A DNA stretch of 64,000 nt from NCBI GenBank assembly GCA_000719025.1, contig JODP01000010.1:1-64000 (forward strand), written 5' to 3'. Below, in pieces: positions 19,067-27,377 of this stretch. This DNA comes from Kineosporia aurantiaca JCM 3230 (GTDB lineage: Bacteria; Actinomycetota; Actinomycetes; Actinomycetales; Kineosporiaceae). Position numbers and translations under genes: made by a program. The stretch's first letter is position 1, and each line of letters begins with the position of its first letter. The notes under the pieces are model-generated. The model saw only the letters and a list, made by a program, of their open reading frames with translations, was not told the origin of the DNA and did not search any database.

Positions 19067-19957
19067 TCAGACACGGTCCGCCCGCACCGCCGCGGCCACC
19101 GCCAGCTCGGCACGGTGCCGTCGCGCATACATCGCCGACGGGCTCACTCGGGCGTGCGCTGCCTCCTCGGCGAATGAATGATGTTCCAGCCGAGTCCGGG
19201 CGATCAGGTCGGCGTCCTCGGCCCGGATCACCCCGGCCGCGACGAACCGGGCCAGGACCGCCTCCGGGTGGTCCGCGTCCGAGGCGACCTGCTGCCCGCT
19301 CCACCCGGCAGGTCCCGCACTCTCAAGAGCTTCGGACAGGTCACCCGTGTGATGGAGTGAGGACCGGGCATCGTGATCATCCAGAAGGCGTCGGGCGTGC
19401 CGGGTGGCGGCCCCCAGCAGACGGGCGAAAACCCTCGGCCTACTTGCCTGGGCCGGCGTCATGGTGCGCAGAGCCTGCAGAAACCCGGCCACCAGCTCGC
19501 TCTCGACGTCCTCGGCGTGCACCGCACCGCGCGAAAGCACCGACGCTAGTTGCCGGCGGATCTGACGCGCCTGGCGCCCCAAACCAGGAACAGCCAACCA
19601 GGTACACGCCGTGGACCACACATTCCACGAGAGCTGCACCTGCTCCAGCAGAGCCCGCCAGACGTCGTCCTTGACCGCCCCCGGCGTCGCCGGATTCATC
19701 ACGACAGCCCGCAGCTCCCGCAGAGTCACCGATCCGACGCCCAGCTCGGCCGTGCTGCCACCATCGAACAGCAATGGCCGCCGACCCGACATCAGCACCA
19801 TGGCGGCGCGGTGAACGGCCGCCAAGGCCCCCAGCCGGGTTTCCTCATGCAGGGATTGGGCCCCGACGCCGCCCGCGGCCCTGAACCGTTCCGCCGCGCC
19901 CAGTTGTGGATGTGCCTCATTGCTCGACTCGTATCCCGTAAACGCACTGCCGTACAT
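19067..19957 (-). CDS. Sigma-factor-region-4-like DNA-binding protein of the actinobacterial mobile-element type
   Basis: 296 aa from the ATG at 19957 (GGAG 7 nt upstream). A long helical middle (VWRALLEQVQLSWNVWSTA, AEDVESELVAGFLQALRTM) is followed by a C-terminal helix-turn-helix: ADLIARTRLEHHSFAEEAA then VSPSAMYARRHRAEL. The layout resembles the sigma-70-like proteins carried on actinobacterial integrative elements, but no promoter-recognition region 2 is obvious, so it may be a regulator rather than a true sigma factor. The upstream extension of the frame to 20461 has no protein character. Confidence 0.65.
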   Translation of the reverse strand: MYGSAFTGYESSNEAHPQLGAAERFRAAGGVGAQSLHEETRLGALAAVHRAAMVLMSGRRPLLFDGGSTAELGVGSVTLRELRAVVMNPATPGAVKDDVWRALLEQVQLSWNVWSTACTWLAVPGLGRQARQIRRQLASVLSRGAVHAEDVESELVAGFLQALRTMTPAQASRPRVFARLLGAATRHARRLLDDHDARSSLHHTGDLSEALESAGPAGWSGQQVASDADHPEAVLARFVAAGVIRAEDADLIARTRLEHHSFAEEAAHARVSPSAMYARRHRAELAVAAAVRADRV

Positions 19958-20665
19958 GGCAACTCCATTAACCAGACGGACCGCACCGGGCTTCGGCGAC
20001 GGAACCCCATCCGTCCATGACCGCTGCACCGTCGTCCAGACCACCGCCCAGCCCACCGACGGCCAACGGTTGCCCCACCAGAAGGGGCCAGTCGTGGACT
20101 GTGTCCACATCCCTTCACGTCCGCTGCAACCCACCGAAGGCTTACGGCAGGCCACCGAGAACCCGCCAAGGTGCTGGAAAGTGCTCTCCAACGCGAAGTG
20201 ACCGGCGACTCGATCCCACACCGGTCGACGACGAGTCCTTCGCATCATCTGCGCATCGAGCCCCGAAGGCGGACCCCAGCAACCCTGTCGATCAGACCGC
20301 GTTCGACGAGCATGTCGCTGGCCGGTGCGCGGGTGTCGTTGGAGACGCCTTAGGTGCTGGCCAGATCCCTCTAAGCGGGCAGCCAGGTCCCGGCGGGCTG
20401 ACCTTCCAGGGACGACGATCCGGTCGGCTACGGACTCCGCCTTGGTAGGCCTACTTGGCACGGATGCTCCCCCTCAGATTGTTCAGTCCTAAGCCGGGGG
20501 AACGGGCCCGGCCGCGATGAACATCGTGCGCGACGGTGTCAGTTTCGGCCAGCAGGGCAGCAGGGTCTGCTCAGTTCCATAGCGAGGAATTGCACGCTTG
20601 AGGGGCAAGGCCCCGCTGATGCACGGAGGGCAGTTCTGGGCGAAGTCGTCGCCTGGTTTCGGACC
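19958..20665. other. About 700 bases without a confident gene
   Basis: Upstream region of the sigma-like gene. On the minus strand short protein-like pieces occur, for example VSNDTRAPASDMLVERGLID near 20270-20340 and a Cys-containing piece FAQNCPPCISGALPLKRAIP near 20580-20650, each cut by stops. They may be fragments of genes from the same decayed element; none can be named. Confidence 0.35.
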
Positions 20666-20962
20666 GTGATTGACGACACTGATTCCCTGCGGCCGATTCC
20701 CGGTATGAAGTTCTCCGACTCCTCGCCCGATAAGCACCGGGCCGCCGCGCTCTGGCACCTGAACACGGCGGTCAAGTTCGTCCGGGCATTGGAGGTGGGC
20801 CTGGAGGATGACTTCCTCTCACCCAACGATCCGGAGCATCAGTCCCGCAGGGAGCGCATCGCGTGGGCCCTGCAGGCCGCCCAGGTACACGCGACCCTTG
20901 CAACGGCGTCTCCCGCGTCCTCACAGTCCCGCGATCCGAACGCAAAGAGGACCCGGGACTGA
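20666..20962 (+). CDS. Small hypothetical actinobacterial protein
   Basis: 98 aa from GTG 20666; ATG 20705 (MKFSDSSPDKHRAAALWHL) is an alternative. Charged, largely helical and soluble; no recognised domain. HRAAALWHLNTAVKFVRALE and RRERIAWALQAAQVHATLA look like two amphipathic helices. It is convergent with the XRE regulator at 21013-22206. Codon bias supports it as real, but the function is unknown. Confidence 0.55.
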   Translation: MIDDTDSLRPIPGMKFSDSSPDKHRAAALWHLNTAVKFVRALEVGLEDDFLSPNDPEHQSRRERIAWALQAAQVHATLATASPASSQSRDPNAKRTRD

Positions 20963-21012
20963 TCCTGCGGGACTAGGCATCAGGACTGCGAGGACCGCGG
21001 TGCTCAGTCCCC

Positions 21013-22206
21013 CTAGTCCGGCATGCCCATCCAGGAGGCCAGTCCTCGCAGGGACTCGGTCGACCGGCGTTCGGCGTGGGCGAGCGCGAGGACCGTCTCT
21101 CGGGCCATCGGGTTGTACCTGACCTGCTGTGGTGTCATCCGGCGGGCCGTGAGCATCGCGTCCAGGGACGCCTGCCGGTCCCCGTTGTAGAAGTGTCCTC
21201 GGGCGAGGTCCATGAAGTGGTGGCCGGCGCGGGCCCGGGGCGTCTCGGCGGGGATGCGGACTGCCTCGGCTCGGGCGACCGCGGCGGGACCGTCCTGCAT
21301 TTCCACGGCCAGTCCTACACCCCAGATGCCGACGTTCGTGGGGCCGAAGGACAGCCGGAAATCGTCCCGGTCCTCAACGACTTCGACGGCGGCCCGCTGC
21401 GCAGCGGTGTAGTGGTCCCATGCCCGGACGGTGTCGCCGGAGCGTGCCCGGGACAGTGCGGCCTGCAGGTGCAGCCATCCCCACACGGACCACCGTTGCG
21501 GGGTGTCCCCGGGAAGTGTCTCGGCGGCCTGGACGAGCAGGTTGTAGGCGGCGTCGAAGGCACCCGCACCGGTCAGCGCCCACGCCCGGACGGAGTCCGT
21601 CACCGCGATCGCGAGCGGGTCGCCGGTCTGCGCGGCGGCCCGTTCCTCGTTGCTGACGGCGAGCAGGCCGAGGTCGGCGTAGCCCAGGTCGTAGACGACT
21701 CGCTTCGTGTTGTCGTACGTCTCTCTGAGCATCCCCATGACCTGCTCGCGGTCCTGGCCGTTCGTCGACCAGGCGGCCGCCCGAAGGTCTGCCAGCAGCA
21801 GGGGCAGGAGGGCGCCGACGCGGGCGTAGTCGACGTCGTGCAGCAGCCGGGAGCACCCCGCGACACGGTCCGCGAGAGCGGGCAGGTCCAGCGGTGATTC
21901 GGGTTCGTCCTCCGGTGGCAGGCCGAACATCGAAAGTTCCCGGCGCAGGGCGGGGATCAGATCGTGCAGGGCGTCGCTCTTGCGGGTGCCCGTGTAATAC
22001 GGCTGTCCGGTCAGCTGGTTCGCTTCCACCCCGAGGCTGCGGGCGACGCTCGCCAGCAGCGCGGGTGAGGCCGGCCTGCTGCCTTGCTCGACCTTACGCA
22101 GCAGGGACAAAGACAGGTGGGCGCGGGCAGCCAGCTGCTGTTGTGTCAGTCCCCGGAGCTTGCGCTCTGCGGCGACGCGGGCACCGATCGACTCATCTAC
22201 CTGCAC
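21013..22206 (-). CDS. XRE-family regulator with C-terminal TPR-like sensor domain
   Basis: 397 aa. N-terminal helix-turn-helix at about residues 8-65: RVAAERKLRGLTQQQLAARA, then LSLSLLRKVEQGSRPASPAL. The remaining 300 residues are helical repeats (AWALTGAGAFDAAYNLLVQA, LHLQAALSRARSGDTVRAWD), as in the large actinobacterial family of XRE-TPR regulators that often pair with a small DUF397-type or other small effector gene. Two small paralogous genes are divergently transcribed from the other side of its promoter, and are the natural candidates for its targets or partners. Confidence 0.9.
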   Translation of the reverse strand: MQVDESIGARVAAERKLRGLTQQQLAARAHLSLSLLRKVEQGSRPASPALLASVARSLGVEANQLTGQPYYTGTRKSDALHDLIPALRRELSMFGLPPEDEPESPLDLPALADRVAGCSRLLHDVDYARVGALLPLLLADLRAAAWSTNGQDREQVMGMLRETYDNTKRVVYDLGYADLGLLAVSNEERAAAQTGDPLAIAVTDSVRAWALTGAGAFDAAYNLLVQAAETLPGDTPQRWSVWGWLHLQAALSRARSGDTVRAWDHYTAAQRAAVEVVEDRDDFRLSFGPTNVGIWGVGLAVEMQDGPAAVARAEAVRIPAETPRARAGHHFMDLARGHFYNGDRQASLDAMLTARRMTPQQVRYNPMARETVLALAHAERRSTESLRGLASWMGMPD

Positions 22207-22380
22207 GGCAGGCCTCCTATCGACGACAAGCCCACGCTACCCCCGGTGCACCGTGTGGCACCGATGTGTCACTTCACCCAATGCCAGGACGGAAGCCTGA
22301 ATACCGGCCGCACCGGGCCGGCACGGGGGACGTGGCCCGCAGCCTGGTGCGGCCAACCAACACGCCGAGGAGACGAGCGA

Positions 22381-22599
22381 ATGGCCGAGGGGATCGCCGG
22401 GCAGGTGACAGCCGTCCTGCGCGCTCACGGCATCACCGTCCACCTGGTCAGTCCCCAGCCATCCGGCGACGTCGTGGCCTTCCTCGAAGGCAACCTCCGC
22501 CAGCACGAGGCCGCCCAGGAGTTGGTCCTGCGGATACCCGCGGTGACCGCGGTCCGGTTCGACGACCAGGCGCGCTCGGTCATGCGCGTCTCAACGTGA
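22381..22599 (+). CDS. Small protein, paralog of the next gene; unknown function
   Basis: 72 aa. Starts at ATG 22381 with GAGGAGACGAGCGA just upstream. Pattern: an N-terminal helix (VTAVLRAHGITVHLV), a beta strand (GDVVAFLEGN), a helix (RQHEAAQELVLRIPAV) and a final strand, an alpha/beta sandwich. The same order is found in the gene at 22739. Lies 174 nt from the divergent XRE-TPR regulator. No family is recognised; a small regulator or partner of the XRE protein is a fair guess. Confidence 0.7.
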   Translation: MAEGIAGQVTAVLRAHGITVHLVSPQPSGDVVAFLEGNLRQHEAAQELVLRIPAVTAVRFDDQARSVMRVST

Positions 22600-22738
22600 A
22601 ACCACACAGTCGTCCCGCACCGGCCGGAATCCCTCCGCTGTCCGGTGCGGGACCCCAGGCCGGGCGAGAAGACCTCGAACCCTCATCCGGTCCCGGGCCA
22701 CTGCATCTGTCCGGACCGAGACGCACGGGGGCTGAGCC

Positions 22739-22969
22739 ATGCTCACGCCGGACGCGCTGAAAGCCCGGCTCACCGAGGCGGGGATCGGGTGGACGTACGT
22801 GTTCACCGGATATCAGGCGAACGCGATCACTGTCTTCCTGAACAGCAACACGCGGGCGGAAGCGGAAGCCGCCGTGCTGCAGATCGCCCGGATGCACGGC
22901 GTGATGACCGCCCAGCCACGGCGGGGCTCCGCGAACAACCGGGTCCTGCACATCACCGTTCGACCCTGA
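22739..22969 (+). CDS. Small protein, paralog of the preceding gene; unknown function
   Basis: 76 aa. LKARLTEAGIGWTYVF, then ANAITVFLNSNTRAEAEAAV and LQIARMHGVMTAQPRRG: the same helix-strand-helix-strand order as the 72-residue neighbour, with the shared AGI/HGI turn and the VxFLxxNxR.xEA core. About 25 to 30 percent identity by eye. Separated by 139 nt, same strand, probably cotranscribed. Function unknown. Confidence 0.7.
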   Translation: MLTPDALKARLTEAGIGWTYVFTGYQANAITVFLNSNTRAEAEAAVLQIARMHGVMTAQPRRGSANNRVLHITVRP

Positions 22970-23390
22970 CTCATACAGCCGCCAGCCGCTCCTGCAACGT
23001 CCCGCAATCGGGGACACCCCGACGCGGGGCGCGATGTAGCGGAGTTTGAGAATGCGGCGGATCTCGGAGACGGGTAGGCGAGGTGCCTTCTGCGTGGTCC
23101 CTTCGCCGACGGCGTCTTAGTGGCCGACTTCCGCGTTCTTACACACGCGCCGCCGGGTGGAGGCGCTGATACCGGTTGGCTTCGCGGTGGCCGGAATCGT
23201 GCAGTGCTGCTCGTCCGGAACCCTGTCGGGAATGGTGGGAAGCAGAACCACCCTGGACTCCTTCGCCCAGATATGCCGGTCCGATTGTTGTCGGGGCAAG
23301 CAAGCGGGCCGGGCCGTCGCTTTGCCATCGGCTGCACCCCTTGGGCCAGGAACCAGTCCTGAGAATTCAGGGCCGGGGACGGCCCGAGGG
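22970..23390. other. About 420 bases without a supported gene
   Basis: Downstream of the small paralogs and of the cupin gene on the other strand. On the minus strand a short piece near 23040-23090 reads SEIRRILKLRY, reminiscent of the start of an IS21-type transposase, but it is too short to assign. Nothing else convincing is seen. Confidence 0.35.
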
Positions 23391-23786
23391 TCAGCGGATG
23401 CCGTATTCGTCCTCGGTGACGGGATCCAGCCACGTCACCACCTGGCCACTGTCATCGGCCTCCTGAATGGCGACGTGGGCCATGAACCGGTCAGGGGTGG
23501 CTCCGTGCCAGTGCTCCTCCCCCGGCTCGATGTAGACGACGTCGCCGGGACGGATCTCCCGTACGCCCGTGCGGGTGGCGACCAGGCCGACGCCGTCGGT
23601 CACGTACAGGGTCTGGCCCTTGGGGTGGTGATGCCAGACGGTGCGAGCGCCGGGCGTGAACCGCACGTGCGCGCAGCCCACGGCCGACTGATCGTCGGGG
23701 TTGCGGATGCCGTCGATGTAGACGGTGCCCGTGAACCAGTCGCCCGGGCCGACATTCGTCTGCCCGCTGCTCTGCGTGTACTTCAT
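23391..23786 (-). CDS. Cupin-domain protein, (R)-mandelonitrile lyase/quercetinase-like
   Basis: 131 aa. Metal motif GARTVWHHHPKGQTLYVTDG with three adjacent His, and the second motif PGDVVYIEPGEEHWHGA. Small cupins of this type pair with alcohol dehydrogenases in many actinobacterial operons. AGGAC lies before the ATG. It is the last gene of a DUF2255-ADH-cupin operon, divergent from a TetR regulator. The metal is expected to be Mn or Fe; the reaction is unknown. Confidence 0.9.
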   Translation of the reverse strand: MKYTQSSGQTNVGPGDWFTGTVYIDGIRNPDDQSAVGCAHVRFTPGARTVWHHHPKGQTLYVTDGVGLVATRTGVREIRPGDVVYIEPGEEHWHGATPDRFMAHVAIQEADDSGQVVTWLDPVTEDEYGIR

Positions 23787-23845
23787 GATGTGTCCTGTCT
23801 TGATCGTGGTGAATGCCGGAACTGCCTGTGCACGTGCCGCAGCTG

Positions 23846-24877
23846 TTAGGGCCGGTCGTCCAGCTGCAGCAGCACCTTGATGGCGCGGCGCTCGTCCATC
23901 GCCCTATAGCCCTCGGCCGCCTGATCGAAGGGGAGGGTGAGGTCGAAGACCTTACCGGGGTTGATCTTCCGGTCCCAGATGAGCTGGATCAGCTCGGGCA
24001 GGAACCGGCGGACGGGCGCGGGACCACCGTGGATGTGCACGCCGGCGCCGAACAGCTCGTCGCCGGGGATCGCGACGTCGTGCGAGACGCCGACGAACCC
24101 GACGTGCCCGCCCGGACGCGTCGAATGGATGGCCTGCATCATGGCTTCCTGGGTACCGACGGCCTCGATGACGCTGTGCGCCCCGAGCCCTGCGGTCAGC
24201 TCCTTCACCTTGGCCACGCCGGCCGCACCACGCTCCTGGATGATGTCGGTGGCGCCGAACTCGCGGGCGAGTTTCTGCCGGTCGCCATGGCGACTGAAGG
24301 CGATGATCCGCTCAGCGCCGAGCTGCCGGGCGGCCAGGACCGCGAGCAGGCCGACCGCGCCGTCACCGACCACGGCGACCGTCTTGCCCGGTCCCGCCTC
24401 GGCGGCGACGGCGGCGAACCATCCGGTGCCCAGGACGTCGGAGGCGGCCATGAGGGAGGGGATGAGGTCTTCGTCGGGCTGGCCGGGCGTGGCGACCAGG
24501 GTTCCGTCGGCCAGTGGGATCCGGGCCTTGTCGGACTGGGTGCCGATGGTGCCCATCAGCACCCGGTGGACGCAGTAGGCGTGGTAGCCGGCCTGGCAGA
24601 TCTCGCAGGTGTTGTCGGAGGCCCAGAACGAGCCGACGACGAAGTCACCCACCTTGATGGTCTTCACCTGCGAGCCGATCTCCTCGACCACGCCGACGTA
24701 CTCGTGACCCATGACCTGGTGCTCGACGTCCTCGGCGCCGCGGTACGGCCACAGGTCGGAACCGCAGATACAGGTGGCCTTCAGCCGGATGATGGCGTCG
24801 GTGGGCTCCAGGATCCTCGGATCCTCACGCTCCTCGACCTCGATGGTGCCCGGCTTGATCATGACGACCTGACGCAT
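23846..24877 (-). CDS. Zinc-dependent alcohol dehydrogenase family protein
   Basis: 343 aa. Catalytic-zinc ligands in ATCICGSDLWPYRG and MGHEYVGVVEE; a structural-zinc loop NTCEICQAGYHAYC with three cysteines; Rossmann motif AVVGDGAVGLLAVLAA near residue 170. Oxidises an alcohol or reduces an aldehyde with NAD(P). AGGAG lies 9 nt before the ATG. The gap to the DUF2255 gene is 21 nt and to the cupin 59 nt, so an operon is likely. Probably controlled by the divergent TetR at 25582. Confidence 0.93.
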   Translation of the reverse strand: MRQVVMIKPGTIEVEEREDPRILEPTDAIIRLKATCICGSDLWPYRGAEDVEHQVMGHEYVGVVEEIGSQVKTIKVGDFVVGSFWASDNTCEICQAGYHAYCVHRVLMGTIGTQSDKARIPLADGTLVATPGQPDEDLIPSLMAASDVLGTGWFAAVAAEAGPGKTVAVVGDGAVGLLAVLAARQLGAERIIAFSRHGDRQKLAREFGATDIIQERGAAGVAKVKELTAGLGAHSVIEAVGTQEAMMQAIHSTRPGGHVGFVGVSHDVAIPGDELFGAGVHIHGGPAPVRRFLPELIQLIWDRKINPGKVFDLTLPFDQAAEGYRAMDERRAIKVLLQLDDRP

Positions 24878-24898
24878 GATGTTCTCCTCTGGATGGTT

Positions 24899-25291
24899 TC
24901 ACTGATCGTGTGGGGTGATGCGGAGTGTTGCTTGCTGGGCGGCCTGCGCCACCATCGGTTTGACGTAGCTGTCGCCGTAGCTCGCGTACTTGGTCTGGTA
25001 CGCCCGGTCGATAGCGGTGGACAACGCCTGAACCTCCTCGACGTCGACGGGTTCGAAATCCGTCTCGCGCTCGATACCGGCGACTGCGACCCGCCCGCTC
25101 TGCCCGCTGCTGGCGTGCCGGTACCAGGCGCTGTCCTGCCCGCGATAGGAGCGGACGAAGATGTCGTCGTTCACCCGCACGACCCAGATCGGCACGGCAG
25201 GTCGGGCCGATCCGTCGGGACGGCGGGTCGCAATGTTCAGTTCCTTGGCGTGGTCAATGGTTTCGAGTTCGTCGGACGACCACATCGTCAT
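24899..25291 (-). CDS. DUF2255 family protein
   Basis: 130 aa from ATG 25291, chosen because GGAGGAAACGTC sits directly upstream; a longer frame to 25327 is not needed. Contains WSSDELETIDHAKELNIATR, PIWVVRVNDDIFVRSYRGQD and SAWYRHASS, a pattern of DUF2255, which is structurally a split-barrel flavin-like fold. The SYRGxxSxWYR segment resembles nitroreductase/F420 split barrels. First gene of the ADH-cupin operon. A role in flavin- or F420-linked reduction is inference. Confidence 0.85.
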   Translation of the reverse strand: MTMWSSDELETIDHAKELNIATRRPDGSARPAVPIWVVRVNDDIFVRSYRGQDSAWYRHASSGQSGRVAVAGIERETDFEPVDVEEVQALSTAIDRAYQTKYASYGDSYVKPMVAQAAQQATLRITPHDQ

Positions 25292-25517
25292 GACGTTTCC
25301 TCCGAGACGTCGTTCGCAGCCCGACATGCAGCCGTCGCAATCGCAACGGGGGATCTTTACGGCGCCGGCGTCGAGCGTGACGAAGAAGAAGCTGGGCAGC
25401 GCTGGTGATGGCTTTTCGTGGCGCGGCGACCGGCCCTGCTTGCGTACTCAGCACGGGAACCGTCCTCCCTTCTGTCATGGCTGCCGGGACCAGGGCCTCC
25501 ACTAAACGGATGCGTTG

Positions 25518-25567
25518 TATCCGCTTACTCGAAGCATAACAGCTAAGCGGATAGAGTTAATCCGCTT
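25518..25567. promoter_or_regulatory. TetR operator cluster with three ATCCGCTT half-sites
   Basis: TATCCGCTTA (25518-25527) and TAAGCGGATA (25544-25553) are exact inverted copies with a 16-bp spacer; a third copy, AATCCGCTT (25559-25567), forms a second inverted pair with the middle one, AAGCGGAT-N7-ATCCGCTT (25545-25567). The site ends 14 nt before the TetR ATG, in the gap shared with the divergent DUF2255-ADH-cupin operon. Very likely the TetR operator. Confidence 0.75.
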
Positions 25568-25581
25568 GTTAGGCTGAACTC

Positions 25582-26247
25582 ATGCACCCCCCGAGCGACC
25601 GCCCACTGCGCAAGGACGCCGCCGAGAACCGCGACCGCCTGCTGGCTGCTGCTGCGGAGCTGTTCGCCGAGCGCGGCCTCACGGTCACGCTCAACGACAT
25701 CGCCCACCACGCGGGGGTGGGCGTAGGAACGGCCTACCGTCGTTTCGCCAACAAGGAGGAGGTCATCGACGCTCTCTTCGAGCGTCAGATGACGGACGTG
25801 GCCGACGTCGCGCAGGCGGCGCTGGACGATCCGGACGCCTGGAACGGGCTGCTGACGTTCCTCGAACAGGCCCTGCACATGCGCTACGGTGACCGGGGCC
25901 TGAACGAGATCATGAACAATCCGGTGCTCGGTGAGGAGCGCGTCCGCGAGGTCCGCGACCGGATCGCCCCGATCATCACCTCGCTCGTGGCGAGGGCCAA
26001 GGCCCAGGGCGTCGTGCGCCCGGACTTCGACCAGTCCGATCTGATCTTCATGCAGCTGGCCCTGTCGGCCGTCATCGACAGCACCCGCGAGATCGCCCCG
26101 GATCTGTATCGCCGCTATCTGACGATGTTCCTGGACGGGATCCGGACCGATCGGGCCGGATTCACCCCGTTGCCGGCGGCCGCGCTGACGGCGGAGGCGA
26201 CGCATCAGGTCATGACGCGCCAGCGTCGCCGAGGCGCTGGTGCCTGA
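25582..26247 (+). CDS. TetR/AcrR family repressor of the divergent ADH operon
   Basis: 221 aa. Helix-turn-helix NRDRLLAAAAELFAERGLTV, DIAHHAGVGVGTAYRRFANK. The C-terminal domain is helical and contains LNEIMNNPVLGEERVREVRD. Divergent from the DUF2255-ADH-cupin operon over a gap that contains three copies of its presumed operator half-site, so it probably represses both itself and that operon until a ligand binds. Confidence 0.92.
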   Translation: MHPPSDRPLRKDAAENRDRLLAAAAELFAERGLTVTLNDIAHHAGVGVGTAYRRFANKEEVIDALFERQMTDVADVAQAALDDPDAWNGLLTFLEQALHMRYGDRGLNEIMNNPVLGEERVREVRDRIAPIITSLVARAKAQGVVRPDFDQSDLIFMQLALSAVIDSTREIAPDLYRRYLTMFLDGIRTDRAGFTPLPAAALTAEATHQVMTRQRRRGAGA

Positions 26248-26252
26248 TCAGG

Positions 26253-27188
26253 TCATGGGCCCTCCTCGCGTCTCGGCGTCCGGACGGATCCGCCCCCGGA
26301 CGGCCCCGTCTGGGTGGCGGCCCAGCTGGCAAGAATCTGCAGGGCGTCGGCGGCCGGTGAGCCGGGTTGCGCGGTGTATACCGTCATCGCGTGCCCGGGA
26401 TCGGCCGGCAGCTCGATGGTGTTGTAGGCCACTTCCATGAAACCAGCCACCGGGTGCCGGAACTGCTTGAACCCGGCTTGGTGCAGACGCACGTTGTGGG
26501 CCGCCCAGCGCTGCCGGAACTCCTCACTGCGGGTCGCCAGTTCGCCGACGAGGTTCGAGATCTCGGTGTTCGTCGGGTCCTGGCCGGCCGCCATCCGCAA
26601 CTGGGCGACCGCCACGTTCGCCGCTCCGTCCCAGTTCGGGTAGAAGTCGTGCGAACGCTCCTCGAGGAAGGCGAACCGGGCGAAGTTCGGCGTCTGTCCC
26701 GACTCGGCCGCGGCTTCGATGACGGGTGAGTAGAAGGCCCGGCCCAGGGCATTGGCCGCCGCCAGGTCCTGGCGGGTGTTGACGACGATGGCGGGACCGC
26801 CGGTGATGGCGTCCAGCATCCACTGCAGGCTCTCTCGGGGCGCCACCGATCGACGGCGCGCCGTCTTGGGCCCGACCGTGCGGCCCGGCCGGGCGGCGCG
26901 GGCGAGGTTGAACAGGTGCAGGCGTTCGGCCTCGTCGAGCTGCAGGGCACTGGCGATGGCATTCAGGACGTCGTCGGAGACACCGGTGACGTTGCCCTTC
27001 TCCAGGCGCACGTAATAGTCGGTGGACACACCGGCGAGCATGGCCACCTCCTCCCGGCGCAGGCCCGGTACCCGCCGCCGTCCGCCGTACAGCGTCACCC
27101 CGGCCCGCTCCGGGCTCAGCCGGGCACGTCGGCTGACCAGGAATTCGCGGATCTCGGTGCGCGGATCGGGGGCGTCGGACGGGCTCAT
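26253..27188 (-). CDS. XRE-family regulator with MmyB-like ligand-binding domain
   Basis: 311 aa. N terminus EIREFLVSRRARLSPERAGV, then GGRRRVPGLRREEVAMLAGV and STDYYVRLEKGN: the characteristic MmyB-type helix-turn-helix with the VPGLRREEVA box. The C-terminal domain (about 110-290) has the MmyB features ALGRAFYSPVIEAAAES, FYPNWDGAANVAVAQLRMAA and HPVAGFMEVAYNTIELP; in this family it binds a fatty-acid-like ligand. Divergent from an SDR gene across a 26-bp perfect inverted repeat at 27218, its probable operator. Confidence 0.93.
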   Translation of the reverse strand: MSPSDAPDPRTEIREFLVSRRARLSPERAGVTLYGGRRRVPGLRREEVAMLAGVSTDYYVRLEKGNVTGVSDDVLNAIASALQLDEAERLHLFNLARAARPGRTVGPKTARRRSVAPRESLQWMLDAITGGPAIVVNTRQDLAAANALGRAFYSPVIEAAAESGQTPNFARFAFLEERSHDFYPNWDGAANVAVAQLRMAAGQDPTNTEISNLVGELATRSEEFRQRWAAHNVRLHQAGFKQFRHPVAGFMEVAYNTIELPADPGHAMTVYTAQPGSPAADALQILASWAATQTGPSGGGSVRTPRREEGP

Positions 27189-27217
27189 GACTTCAGGTTA
27201 GGAGCGTTTCGCCAGCC

Positions 27218-27243
27218 TAGGGGGGTCGACCTGGACCCCCCTA
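27218..27243. promoter_or_regulatory. Perfect inverted repeat, probable MmyB-type operator
   Basis: TAGGGGGGTC (27218-27227) and GACCCCCCTA (27234-27243) with a 6-bp spacer, 30 nt upstream of the XRE-MmyB start (at 27188) and in front of the divergent SDR gene. The G6/C6 arms stand out even in GC-rich DNA and suggest a binding site for the regulator. Confidence 0.65.
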
Positions 27244-27377
27244 AAGGCCGGCCCTGGTGCCCGCCGACCGGCCTCGGTTGCATGGAAGACCGAGGGAGCG
27301 TGGCGGCGGTACCACCGCCCGGCGCTACCCCTCCGTAGCCGACCACGTGAGTGACCCTGCCCCTGGAAGAAGGAAGA

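Noticed and set aside
22980..23110. IS21-like transposase start near 23040-23090
   Set aside because: The similarity is limited to about ten residues (EIRRILKLRY), too short to call.
23813..25408. 531-codon plus-strand frame opposite the ADH operon
   Set aside because: The composition is rich in Asp/Gly/Val repeats typical of an antisense shadow; the minus strand has complete ADH, cupin and DUF2255 genes.
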